Translations under genes and position numbers: made by a program
The notes under the pieces: generated by a model
Told to the model about the DNA's origin: nothing
The model's input: only the letters and a program-made list of their open reading frames with translations
Database searches by the model: none
Origin: Phymorhynchus buccinoides
Taxonomy: Eukaryota > Mollusca > Gastropoda > Neogastropoda > Raphitomidae
Direction: 5' to 3'
DNA length: 64,000 nucleotides
Assembly: GCA_017654935.2 (NCBI GenBank)
Contig: CM065713.1
Coordinates: forward strand, 11,180,603-11,244,602
Part shown: piece after piece, positions 20,715-30,612 of the stretch
Position numbering within the stretch: the stretch's first letter is position 1
Layout: every line of letters starts with the position of its first letter

Positions 20715-21195
20715 TCTTCTTCTTCTTCTTCTCTCATTGGGGCCCACAGTCATTAAATTCATCATTCTGGCACCCTTAGGAAAAAAAAAGGGGGGGTCGG
20801 TTCCATCTAATACTGGGCCCAAGCTGCTGCATTGACATAGGGGGGTTTCAAGTTTAGTGACCCAGCCAGCTCGCACCCGCTGCTCGGGTCTGAGCGTGAT
20901 GCTGCGTCCTGGAAACAGGGTGTGGAGGGGTTGAGTGAGCGGGGGGGGGGGGGGGGGGCTGGGGGCTGATGATGGGTGATCCCCTTGCACCGCTGACCCA
21001 CTGGGGGTAGCAGCAGTGTAGGAGCAGAGGTCGTCCTGCCGCAGATCATTCCACTCCCTGATGGTCCTTGGGAGGAATGCATTTGATGATACTTAGTGCA
21101 GCATTGCAATCTTTTAAATTGCAGGCCGTGGCAACGTCGCTGCCGAGGAGGAAGAGACTCCAACTTATAAGATCTTCCATGGTATTGAATATTGA
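20715..21195 (-). mobile_element. LINE RT C-terminal fragment with (GAA)n tail
   Basis: Minus strand reads NAFLPRTIREWNDL then RQDDLCSYTAATPS, the closing segment of CR1-like ORF2; a frameshift separates it from the upstream part ATACNLKDCNAALSI-like. The 3' end is GGGCCCCAATGAGAGAAGAAG. Poly-G (20941-20958) interrupts the 3' UTR. Confidence 0.7.
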
Positions 21196-21197
21196 TG

Positions 21198-21561
21198 ACA
21201 TCAATTTTGAAACTTTCTTTTCTGTTCCACAATTTAGCATCACTAGAAAGTCAGAAGGCAAAATCTTTATTAGACATTGTCAAAGTAATAGAAGAAAATT
21301 TTCATTTTCTTATAGAGTTGCTGTTCATTGGAATGAACTAAGTACTAACATCAAGTTTGCAACTAATATTAATACCTTTAAAAATCTTCTGGATTCCAGA
21401 GTGTTTTTGATGATTTTGACTGATTGTCCTTCAAAAACTTGCTCAGACCCAAAATAATTTTTGCAACGTCATTGCCAAAGAGAGGACGTATATTATATAG
21501 GTCACGAGGCCTAGGCTTAAGAGCCTGTCCCTACTAGTACTACTACTACTACTACTACTAT
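21198..21561 (+). mobile_element. LINE RT C-terminal fragment with (ACT)n tail
   Basis: Plus strand reads SEGKIFIRHCQSNRRKFSF, then YRVAVHWNELSTNI and NTFKNLLDSR. The 3' end is GAGGCCTAGGCTTAAGAGCC and (TAC)n at 21536-21561. It lies tail-away from the minus-strand LINE at 20715-21195. Confidence 0.7.
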
Positions 21562-21684
21562 CAAGTTAAATAAAACACGTCCCACTCAGTCGAGTCAGTG
21601 TGTTCGATAACGATGTAGTAGTACTACTAGTAGATCTAATAAGTCATTGCATGTTTCATTCAATATCTGGCAAAACAAAATGCA

Positions 21685-22125
21685 GACGCCTGGCTACTCG
21701 CAACATGAACGTCAACATGAACGCAATCTGCTAATTCTGCCTTGCTGAGTTGCTCGGGAAAGGGTTGGGATTAGGTTATGGTTATTTTCATGAAACTGAA
21801 CTGGCAAAGGAACATGTTGACATTGGAAGGTGAGAACATGAGGTGGATAGCTTAAAATTGTCTGAAACTGCCGATAGTCACACTCACACTAGTCACAGTC
21901 AAAATCAAGGGGAATAAATCAGCTAATGTTGTAAACCATAATCCAGAAATTGATGCCCAGATATATCAGTTTGACAGAATAAAAAACAGTCACACTGCCA
22001 AAAACGTATAATGCAAAAACAATAAGAGGATTAATCCCTAGTTTCAACCCCACGGTTGTTGGCCTATTTAGCCTACACACAGCGAACATCATGTTCATGT
22101 TGACGGTCTGCGAGTAGCCAGGCGT
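21685..22125. mobile_element. TIR element, unclassified
   Basis: Perfect 16-bp inverted ends ACGCCTGGCTACTCGC / GCGAGTAGCCAGGCGT, continued inside by imperfect GTCAACATGAAC / GTTCATGTTGAC. 441 bp, no coding capacity, target duplication not identified. Confidence 0.55.
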
Positions 22126-22480
22126 AAAATGCAGTGAGGCAGTCGCCAATCCACACCAAATTTTCGTTACGATCATCACACTGGCTACTTACTTTGGCGA
22201 GGTGTAGTTTGACTATCCGGTACCCCCATCATGTTCTTGGCTTTCATTCTTCTTCTTCTTCTTCTTCTTCCAGTTGTGTACAGATATCTTTTCTACATGA
22301 CCAAAGTCCCCCAGTTACTATGCACAACAGAACCATCAAAAGGATGATGGTGGTTGTCTACTGCAAGAAGAAGAAGAAGTTGGGGGTGTTTATCCTGTCC
22401 CGCGCTCCACCGGTCTTTGTTCAGACGCACAGGATGCGTGCTGTGTAAATCCGTGTCAAACATCCCACCGACACACACGG
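22126..22480. other. spacer with (TTC)n and (AAG)n
   Basis: (CTT)n at 22248-22270 and (AAG)n at 22364-22379; no convincing exon. Confidence 0.45.
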
Positions 22481-22484
22481 CCTG

Positions 22485-22763
22485 CTCGTACCGAATAGTG
22501 GGATGGGCTTTAACGTGTGCGCAAGATCTTGTGCATGCGTTCGCACACGGGACCTCGGTTTTTGAAAAGTCTCATCCGAAGGACTTTTTCCCCAACTGAC
22601 GTTAGGTACCCATTTACACCTGGGTGGAGTGAGGAAAATAGGAGTAAAGTGCCTTTCCCAAGGACACACCACTGTGAACCGAGCTGGGTTCGAACCCGCG
22701 CACTCGCAAACCTGACGGATTACGAGCTAGCGACTCTTGCCAACTGAGCTACAGCGGCTCCCA
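22485..22763 (-). mobile_element. tRNA-derived SINE with conserved central domain
   Basis: On the minus strand 22763-22680 starts GGGAGCCGCTGTAGCTCAGT and continues to the B box GGGTTCGAACCC; A box TAGCTCAGTTGG. The body holds TACCCATTTACACCTGGGTG and AAAGTGCCTTTCCCAAGGAC (plus-strand reading), a block found in deeply conserved SINE families of animals (Nin-type central domain is my best guess). The tRNA-like head cannot fold perfectly, so it is not a functional tRNA gene. Confidence 0.7.
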
Positions 22764-22867
22764 ATTCTCAATGTATCTTTCCATTTCATGATGATTATGC
22801 TAATCTGAATCTAACCCTGGTTGCATCTGTTATCTGATCAAGGCAAAATATTGCTTGCTATATATTC

Positions 22868-23100
22868 GATGGCTTGGAGTCAAAACGGACTATCTTTAGA
22901 TAGATCCATTGACGTATTATTGAACCTATTACAAAAACTAATAACTTGTATCAAACAATGACTGCAGAAATATATAAAGGGGGTTTTGCTTTTTATATTT
23001 CTGCAGTCTTTTTTTTAATACAAGTTATTAGTTGTCGTACTAAGTTCAAGAATATGTCAATGGACTATCTAAAGATAGTCCGTTTTGACTCCAAGCCATC
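22868..23100. mobile_element. MITE family F, copy 2
   Basis: Same ends and interior as 9005-9223, slightly longer. It abuts the LINE fragment at 23101. Confidence 0.8.
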
Positions 23101-23283
23101 ATATTGCTGGGTTTTCGTCCATAAGATTTTTTAATTCATTAATGTTCGGTGCATTCTTTATATTAATTCAATAATTGGTAGGTTATTCCACATGTGAACA
23201 ACACAGTAAAATAAACACGGTTTGCGGGTGTTAGTATTGGATCTGTTAAGAAACAATTTACCATCACTATTTCTTGTTTTATC
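23101..23283 (-). mobile_element. LINE C-terminal fragment, part 1
   Basis: Same family as 19545-19830: minus strand reads TRNSDGKLFLNRSNTNTRK then VVHMWNNLPI. Continues after the MITE at 23716-23760. Confidence 0.7.
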
Positions 23284-23715
23284 TACCGTAAAATGCGGAC
23301 TATAACTATAAGCCGCTACTTTTTTCCTCAACTTTGGCCCATGCGGCTTATAGACTGATGCAGCTTTATCTGTGGATGTTTTCCTATTATAGTTATACAT
23401 GTAACATTTATCAGTATGATTAAATCTGTTTCTGGCCACATTCTTCAGCCTATTTTGAGCTTCTTTAGATTCAAAACTGGTTTTGGTAATCAATAGATTC
23501 AAATCTCATGTTTAAAGTGTCTGAGAACATTAAATACTCATGTTCTGATAGGAATTTCTATATTTTGTGTTGCTTTGTGCACATACAATTTTCTCTGCGG
23601 CTTATAAACTGGTGCGGCTTATATCTGAATCAATAAATACCTAATTTTTTGTCAATTTAAGGGATGTGGCTTATATGCAGGTGCGTCTTATAGTTATAGT
23701 CCAGTTTTTACGGTA
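23284..23715. mobile_element. TIR element inserted in LINE
   Basis: Inverted ends TACCGTAAAATGCGGACTAT.. and ..ATAGTCCAGTTTTTACGGTA, with repeated GCGGCTTATA words inside. 432 bp, non-coding. Related termini (GGACTATAA, TATAGTCC) bound 44943-45391. Confidence 0.75.
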
Positions 23716-25086
23716 TTTGACTATTTCTTGTTTTATCTATTTTATGCACCACTACTTGCACGCAAGCACACATATATATCCATGATTCAGGTTTGGAAAC
23801 AGAAGCATGTGGATTTAAGGTAAGATGTGAGCGGTTAGTGGTATTATATATTGGTGAGAAGCATCAAAGAGGTGAATTTTTGAAAGAAGTCTTGAAAGAC
23901 TGAACTGAGGAAGAATGGCGAACTCTGTGTGGTAAGCCATTCCACACTGAAGGAGCAGAGTGTGAAAAAGAGGATTCTCCAAAGGATTTTGTTTTAACAC
24001 GAGGAGTAGAAAGCATGCGTGAATCGGAAGAAGATCTGAGCTGGCGTGCAGGGGTGTAAGTTTGAATGGTATCGATAAGATATTGAGGGGCAGTGCCATT
24101 GACAGAGTTGAAGGTGAGGCATGCAACTTTGTATTGAATGCGAGCAGAAATAGGAAGCCAGTGAAGAGTGGAGTAGTGGGGCAATGTTTGTGCTCGCGCG
24201 GGGGGGGGGTGCATTCATGCGTCTGTGTGTGTGGGTGTGCGCGCGCGCGTGTGTGTGCTTCTGTCTGCGTGTGCGCGTGTGTGTCCTGACAGTGTGTGTT
24301 GTGGGTTTGAAGTGTGGGTGTGGGTGTGTGCAAGGCTACTTCGCGTTAGTTCTTTGGTTGCTTGTTTTCTTGTTTAATATTTATTGTGTAATGTTTTCTT
24401 TTTAATCAATGTAAATATGGTTTTGTAAAGCGCTTAGAGCCCTTACTGAGAATAGGCGCTATAAAAATATGCATTATTATTATTATTGTTTAGTTTTGAA
24501 GATCAGACTTGCTACTGCATTTTGAAGTTTTTGTATTAGATATTGGGGGCAGCCATATAACAAAGAATTGCAATAGTCGAGCCTAGATAGGACAAGAGAG
24601 CAAATAAGAGTGTGTTGCCTGAATGGTAAGGAGATGGCGGATGGAATTGATCTTTCGTAACTGTAAGTATGCAGCTTTGCAGAGGTTGTTCACGTGGGCT
24701 TTCATTGAAATGTGGGAATCAATAGTTACACCAAGATTTTTGTACAGAAGGTACAAAATCAACATCACAGTCGCCAATTTTGATCGAGGAAGGTAAGGAA
24801 TCGCCCACAGAGAGTCTGTTAGAAGAAGGGATAATGGATTCAGTTTTGTTATCATCCAGTTGGAGTTTATTTGTACTCGTCCATGCCTTGACATCACCAA
24901 CACATCCTTGAATAGTCTGGAGAGAAGAGTCAAGATCAGAGATAGATGTTTCCTTGTAAAGCTGATTGTCATCTGCGAAAGCATGATGATTTACCGTGTG
25001 TTGCTTGACAATGTCAAACAGAGGTTGCATGTACAGAATGAAGAGGACAGGTCCTAGGACGGATCCCTGAGGGACACCATACTTAG
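23716..25086 (-). pseudogene. LINE ORF2 remnant, CR1/jockey group
   Basis: Minus-strand reverse-transcriptase pieces in order: KYGVPQGSVLGPVLF (motif B, about 25065) and HAFADDNQLY (motif C, catalytic Asp pair), then after a frameshift near 24745 NLGVTIDSHISMKAHVNNLC (thumb). A foreign insert (24215-24482) splits it, and the C-terminal HWLPISARIQYKVACLTFNS ..SVWNGLPHRVRHSSSVQSFK lies at 24200-23870. 5' truncated at 25086 by another insertion. Frameshifts and the insertion make it dead. Confidence 0.85.
24215..24482 (+). mobile_element. LINE-type 3' end, family O, nested
   Basis: TG-rich stretch, then TTGTAAAGCGCTTAGAGCCC..GGCGCTATAAAAATATGC(ATT)n. It interrupts the minus-strand LINE frame exactly between its thumb and C-terminal parts. 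GTTT-containing words flank both sides but no clean target duplication can be drawn. Confidence 0.7.
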
Positions 25087-25410
25087 TTACTACTAATCCT
25101 TCCCTCCATGACCTGATGTGTGCTTGTCTGGGTGTGAATGTCTGCACTTGTGTGTGTGCGTGTCTGTGTGAGCGTGTGCGCGAGCATACGTGTGCATGTA
25201 CGTGCGTGCTCACATGCATGTGTGAGCGTTTGTATGTGTAGTTGTATATATATATATATATATATGTACAGTGTTAGAGTGTATGTCTGATTTTTTTTAT
25301 TCTGCATATTAATTATGATTATAAATTATGCTATGTTATATGTGTTATTATATTGTAAAGGGCCTAGGGCATTAACTTGATTAGGCATCCTAAATGTTTT
25401 TAAATATACG
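25087..25410 (+). mobile_element. second nested LINE-type 3' end
   Basis: TG-rich, (AT)n at 25246-25265, then TTGTAAAGGGCCTAGGGCATT and TTGATTAGGCATCCTAAATG. The last motif recurs at 26341-26362 before (TAA)n. This insertion truncates the minus-strand LINE on its 5' side. Confidence 0.55.
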
Positions 25411-25439
25411 TAAAAAGCCAACTGTACGTCCGTGTGTGT

Positions 25440-26180
25440 GTCTGAAACACGAAAACGGGCCTTATAACTCCACCGTTTTTTTGACCGAATCGCTTCAAAT
25501 TTGCTGTGAGCCCTAACGGGGCGATGGCAACGGCACAAAACAGGCAACCGAGGCGGCCGTGTCATGTGCGCGGTTTTGCACTCAATGCGCGAAACGCGCA
25601 TCCGACGGCCTTTCAACGCCCGTATCTCTGGTATTTCTGGACCGATTGCCTTCAATTTTGGCAGATAGATGACCGGGGACGGTGACTATCTGTGTACCAA
25701 ACCGGAAGCGAATCCATTACTTAGGCGCATAACAGCAGCATGATGCAAAACGGGCTTTATAAGGCTCCGCCGCCCGGGTTTTAACCGAATCGCGTCAAAT
25801 TTGCTGTCAGGCTTGCTGTCACCGGGGCAAAGCCTGCCAGCAACATTTGGAAGAAAATCGGGAGAGCGCGTCACTCTCTCAGAGCAGCGCCAACGGGAAA
25901 TGGGGCTTTATAACTCTGCCGTTTCTTAACAAAATCGCTTCAAATTTGCTGTACTCAGCGTTACCAGTACTTGGCGTTACCATTACTAAGCGTTTCCGTT
26001 ACTAGGGAGAGCGCATCAATTTCAGAGCAGCGCCAACGCGAAACGGGGGCCTTATAACTCCACCGTGTCTTTACCGAATTCGCTTTAAATTTGCTGTAAT
26101 CATCGTTACCAATACTTTGCATTACCGTTACTAGGCGTTACCGTTACTAGGTGTTACTGGTACTTGGAGTTGCGCTAGTA
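25440..26180. repeat. degenerate ~145-150 bp tandem repeat
   Basis: Five related units marked by CTTATAACTCCACCG and GAATCGCTTCAAATTTGCTG, with markers near 25500, 25650, 25800, 25945 and 26090. AGAGCGCGTCACTCTC-AGAGCAGCGCCAACG spacers and GGCGTTACC runs lie between. An isolated related word is at 4600. No gene. Confidence 0.65.
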
Positions 26181-26550
26181 ACATTAATAATATAATAATA
26201 ATAATTGACCCATGGTAAACCTGTATGACTTAGTACCCTCTTGCATGAAACATTTAGCCATTGTTAAAAAAACCCAGTAAAGGTCAAGATGTGCCAATCA
26301 TGAGTAATTTTGATGTAAAAACAAGAACAACTGAGAAAACTTGATTAGACATCCTAAATGTTTTTAATAACATTAATAATAATAATAATAATAATATAAT
26401 AATTGACCCATGGTAAACCTGTATGACTTAGTACCCTCTTGCATGAAACATTTAGCCATTGTTAAAAAAAACCCAGTATAACTTCATAGGTATCCATCTT
26501 GCATAAACATTTAGCCATTGTTAAAAAAAAAACCAGTAAAGGTAAGTATG

Positions 26551-26585
<35 letters not shown>

Positions 26586-26985
26586 ATTTCTTGGTTAATT
26601 CCATTTTTTTCGTTTTTGCCTTTCTTACCAAAAACATGAAGCTGTATTTTATGAACATTTCAGCTAATTATCTTTGCTCAATAATTAATTGCAGTCATGA
26701 TAAAGGCCATTATCTAAAAAGAACCTCCACTGTGTTATTACCCCACCAGACATAATCTAGCAGGGATAATGTATTAGGGTCTGTCTGCGTGTCTGCCTGA
26801 TTGTCTTTTTTTAATCATTTCCCCAAAGAACACACTAAAGGTTGAATTTCACCAAGCTTGATAGAGGTGTAGACACTTCATTTGTAAAGGTTCCTGTCGA
26901 TTTTTTTTAAAACCTAGCCAACTGTCAAGGATGTTTGGAACTGTTTTGTAAATCCAGATGGGCCTGGTTTTCTTTTGAAAAAAAC
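26181..26985. repeat. duplicated AT-rich segment and poly-C
   Basis: TTGACCCATGGTAAACCTGT..GCATGAAACATTTAGCC occurs at 26205-26285 and 26402-26470, and partly at 26490. C32 (26554-26585) is followed by a fragment of the 16842 foldback (GCCTTTCTTACC..AAGCTGTATTTTA). No gene. Confidence 0.6.
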
Positions 26986-26989
26986 AAAA

Positions 26990-27120
26990 ACAAACAACAC
27001 ACACACACGCGCACGCGCACGCGCACACGCGCACATGCACACACACACACGCACCCACGCACGACGCGCACACACACGCACACACACACGCACACACTCA
27101 CACGCACACACACACACACC
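26990..27120. repeat. CA/CG microsatellite
   Basis: (CA)n with GCGCACGCGCACGCGC interruptions. Confidence 0.95.
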
Positions 27121-27189
27121 AAAGGAAAAAATAACACTAGATGAATTTTATTATTTCAAGATTTGTTTGAATTGTCATGTAGGGCAGTG

Positions 27190-27410
27190 GGTGGATGCCT
27201 CGTGCCGATCCATATGGGGAGCTGGATGATGTCCCTGCTGCCCATCATGAGTCTTCTCCCCTGTGGGGATACCGGAGAGCTCTTTCGTAAAAAATAGTTC
27301 CCCCACACCATTCTGAGGAAGCTCTATGTGCTTAGTAGTAACTTGCGGTAATCTGTCACTCTCTTTGGCTTTTCCTGTTTTCCCTTTGCTTTCTGTCATC
27401 TACTTACCTT
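27190..27410. repeat. dispersed repeat family B, copy 3
   Basis: Starts CCCCTGTGGGGATACCGG and continues AAAATAGTTCCCCCACACC..CTTTGCTTTCTGTCATCTAC; the far half is missing. Confidence 0.65.
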
Positions 27411-27874
27411 GTCAAATGTATTAACCAATTCCAAACATCTTTCTAATTGGATGGAGATTTGTCGTGAAAAATAATGATATATTCTTAACCCAATTATGTC
27501 TGCAAGTAAAACAGAAGTTTTCAATAAATACAAAAATGATAAATAGATTTTCATGATAATTCATACTAAAGGGCATGTTATTCCCATATGTGGAAATCAA
27601 ATACTTTAAGAATGTATGCATATTTTTGTAATTTAAATCTCTGGTAAAACCTGCCTCAAATTGATGACAAATATTTGTGGGTTGATTGATTTTTTTATGC
27701 AAAAATTCACTTCACGATGCTGGGCTGAGTGTTAGGTGTCCTATTGAAATTTGTATGTCCAGGACAATTGTCCTATTGGTACTCTCGAGTCAGGACACAT
27801 TGTCCTTATATTAGGGGTCCCAAAAATGTGCATCACTAGTGACTGACTTATTTTGGTAATAAAAAGCTACAATA
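27411..27874. other. AT-rich spacer, no gene seen
   Basis: No exon or repeat recognised. Confidence 0.5.
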
Positions 27875-28439
27875 CAGTGGAATCCGCTTTATCGGACACT
27901 TTTGGGACCAGGAAAAATGTGTCCGATAAAGCGAATCTGCTGATAAAACGAACATGGAGATACTGGATGACGCAATTATGCAAGTCAAAAGCAATAACCT
28001 CAAAATTAAATGTTGCTGTTCAAATTCAAATTCTTTCCATTTTTGTGATGTGTGTATGTGTGTGTTTGTTAATCCTACAACTTGACAGAAGCACAAATAA
28101 AAGACAATGATTTTGTTTTCTTGAATGATTTTAACGCCATGCAGGGTCTTTCAATTGACAACAGCTCACCTTCCAACTTCCCACTCAACCATGTAAATGT
28201 CAAAAGCATGTTGTCAGTTTGTCTGAGTCTGTTGTTCTCCCTCTCAAAAAGGGATAAAGAGGAAAAATTAGAGAGAAAAAAGTGGCCAATAAAGCGAAAT
28301 TGAAGATCTCAGCTTTGGCCGTAAAAAAACGAACAAAATAACACAAGCTTAAGAAGAAAAAAAATTCCGTTCCAGAGGAAATACGGCCGATTAAGCGGCT
28401 CTTGGCCGATTATAGAGGCAATTAAACGGATTTACACTG
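27875..28439. mobile_element. mariner/pogo-like non-autonomous element
   Basis: TA on both sides (27873-27874, 28440-28441) and inverted ends CAGTGGAATCCGCTTTATCG / TTAAACGGATTTACACTG. GATAAAGCGAA words recur inside. 565 bp without a transposase frame. Confidence 0.65.
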
Positions 28440-28457
28440 TATATTATTTATGGGCAT

Positions 28458-28957
28458 NNNNNNNNNNNNNNNNNNNNNNNNNNNNNNNNNNNNNNNNNNN
28501 NNNNNNNNNNNNNNNNNNNNNNNNNNNNNNNNNNNNNNNNNNNNNNNNNNNNNNNNNNNNNNNNNNNNNNNNNNNNNNNNNNNNNNNNNNNNNNNNNNNN
28601 NNNNNNNNNNNNNNNNNNNNNNNNNNNNNNNNNNNNNNNNNNNNNNNNNNNNNNNNNNNNNNNNNNNNNNNNNNNNNNNNNNNNNNNNNNNNNNNNNNNN
28701 NNNNNNNNNNNNNNNNNNNNNNNNNNNNNNNNNNNNNNNNNNNNNNNNNNNNNNNNNNNNNNNNNNNNNNNNNNNNNNNNNNNNNNNNNNNNNNNNNNNN
28801 NNNNNNNNNNNNNNNNNNNNNNNNNNNNNNNNNNNNNNNNNNNNNNNNNNNNNNNNNNNNNNNNNNNNNNNNNNNNNNNNNNNNNNNNNNNNNNNNNNNN
28901 NNNNNNNNNNNNNNNNNNNNNNNNNNNNNNNNNNNNNNNNNNNNNNNNNNNNNNNNN
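28458..28957. other. assembly gap (500 N)
   Basis: Exactly 500 undetermined bases. It may hide VPS16 exons expected upstream of 30099. Confidence 1.
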
Positions 28958-28975
28958 CCCCCCTCCAGGATTTTT

Positions 28976-29260
28976 TTTGTGAAAGTTGGCAGCTATGCAT
29001 CTCTTGGTCCCAATTCGCGAGCTCACTCCTGCTTGTTTCGGTCACAGAATCCGAGATCAGCAGTCCAGAGGACGATCTATGTTAGCCGTCAGAGGCACTA
29101 ACCGGGATACACTGCACTGCTGCTGAGTCCTTCGGTGAGTTTCATCGGAGTTCTCCAGTCATTGTCTGTTCTGTCGTTTGTTCACATTTTCATGAGATAC
29201 AGCTCAAACGAGATCACTCACTATGCCCTCAGTTGAGCTATACAGCCGAAGGTGAAAAGG
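28976..29260. repeat. dispersed repeat family M, copy 1
   Basis: Shares CAGAATCCGAGATCAGC, ATCTATGTTAG and CACTGCTGCTGAGTC with 62750-63010, and, reverse-complemented, GCCTCCTGACGGCC.. with 43120-43450 and GAGCGGCGTGGGAGCAC with 35490-35850. Element class unknown (LTR or SINE-like). Confidence 0.55.
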
Positions 29261-29334
29261 ACCTGTAGCACTGTCTTACGTGCGAAGCTTATTGATAACT
29301 TTGTAAGGGTATGTAGCTGTACATTATACTACCA

Positions 29335-29600
29335 CTAAGGTGTGGGTGTGTGTGTGCGTGTGTGTGTGGGTGGTGACAGGTGGTGTGTGGTGTGGTATGG
29401 GTGGGTGTGTTGTTCGTAGGTGTGGTGTGCGTGTGTGTGTGTGTGTGTACGCATCCATGCAGGGGAAGATGAGTGATGGGAGAGAGTTTTATAATATATA
29501 TGAAGTTGAGTTTGTATCTTCTTAATGTAACCTGTAAATTGACATTATTCATCTGTAATGCGCTTTAAGTAATATGATTAATTTGAGGTCAAAATGTCAT
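29335..29600 (+). repeat. TG microsatellite and degenerate family O tail
   Basis: (TG)n 29340-29450 followed by a weak CTGTAATGCGCTTTAAGTAA. Confidence 0.5.
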
Positions 29601-29710
29601 TGTTGTTGCAGTAACTAACTACTCCCTGAGGAAGCGGACAGAAATAGTCCGCGAAAATTCAGAGGAAATGAAAAAAATTTCCAAACTTCCACTCCTTGTT
29701 TTAATTGATT
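29601..29710 (+). ncRNA. hammerhead-like core in a retroelement end
   Basis: CTGAGGA (29626-29632) - stem GCGGAC / GTCCGC with a 7-nt loop - GAAA (29653-29656) reproduces the CUGANGA-stem II-GAAA part of a hammerhead. No good stem I/III partners or UH cleavage site are found nearby. Penelope-like retroelements carry such motifs, so this is more likely a degenerate retroelement end than an active ribozyme. Confidence 0.3.
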
Positions 29711-30098
29711 ATTTTAACACTATTTCTCTCTCTCTCTCAGAATGAATATAAAATCTCAGTAATAAGCTAAGCCCGTTCCCCTAGTCTGAAGGCTAAAAAG
29801 TTGGTGCATTTGAAAATGCAGATAGTTTGCTTTGATCAAACTTTTTAATGTGTCCAATGTCCTGTATTTGTGAACCTCAGAAACAAGACTCATTTTACTT
29901 CAACTTTACGTTTGTTCTGTGTTCTGAAAGCAGAAAAGAAAAGAAAAAATAATGTGCTGATTTACTTTTTCTGAGTTTGTTTCTGAGGTTCACAAGTATC
30001 TATATGGTGGTGCTGTTATGTAACGATGAGCATGTTGTTGTTGTTATTGTCAATGTCGTTGATGTTTTATGTCAAATATTGTTGATGTTGTTATGCAG
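29711..30098. other. intron-like spacer upstream of VPS16 exon array
   Basis: AT-rich; TGTTGTTGTTATTGTCAATG before 30091 resembles the intron piece repeated in the downstream array. No exon recognised. Confidence 0.4.
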
Positions 30099-30521
30099 TG
30101 TCACGGTTTGTTACACATAGGGACAACCAGTAGCCCAGTCATTCCTACAGGAGGATCCACACCATGCGGTTATTTTATTGTCATAATCGGTTGTTGTTAT
30201 GCAGTGTACACGGTGTTGTTACACATTAGGGACAACATGAGCCCAGTCGTTCGACATGAGACCCAGCACCATGCTGTTATTGTTGTCATATCGTTGTGTT
30301 ATGCAGTGTACAAACTTGTTGTTACACCTGAGGACAACCAGAGCCAGTCAGTTCTACATTGGGGAAAAAATGACCCACACCATGCTGTTATTGTTGCAAT
30401 ATCGTTGTTGGTATGCAGTGTACACGGTTTGTTGCACCCTGATGGACGACCAGGAGCCGCGTCGTGCTACATGTGTGATCCCACCATGCTGTTATTGTTG
30501 TCATATCGTTGTTGTATGCAG
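30099..30521 (+). pseudogene. VPS16: four extra copies of a VPS16 exon start
   Basis: Four tandem units with exon starts at 30099, 30205, 30307 and 30419, spaced 102-112 bp. Each has an acceptor (TTATGCAG or TATGCAG) followed by a variant of TGTACACGGTGTTGTTACAC and then CAGTT.TAC..GATCCACACCATG. Each loses frame through small indels and lacks the rest of the exon and a donor. The intron piece CTGTTATTGTTGTCATATCG is repeated with each unit. The intact-length exon follows at 30522. Confidence 0.7.
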
Positions 30522-30612
30522 TGTACACGGTGTTGTTACACCTGATGGAACAACCAGGAGCCCAGTTCGTTCTACATGATGATCCACACATGCCATCGCC
30601 TCTCTCTCTTTG
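30522..30612 (+). CDS. VPS16: VPS16 exon (Vps16_C domain)
   Basis: After acceptor GTATGCAG| the frame (phase 2 start, completing a Val codon) reads YTVLLHLMDNQEPSQFY and MMIHTCHRLSLF when small indels are allowed, ending at donor TTTG|GTATC. VPS16 proteins have DLVFTVLLHLKNELN..FFMTLRNQPMALSLY here. VPS16 is the scaffold subunit of HOPS and CORVET, which tether endosomes and lysosomes before fusion; the C-terminal domain contacts the VPS33 SNARE regulator. This is the last, most complete member of a five-copy array. One extra A in the GATGGAACAACC stretch breaks the literal frame. Confidence 0.7.

Noticed and set aside
22680..22763. Functional tRNA gene
   Set aside because: A and B boxes are good but the arms do not pair fully and the sequence continues into a SINE body.
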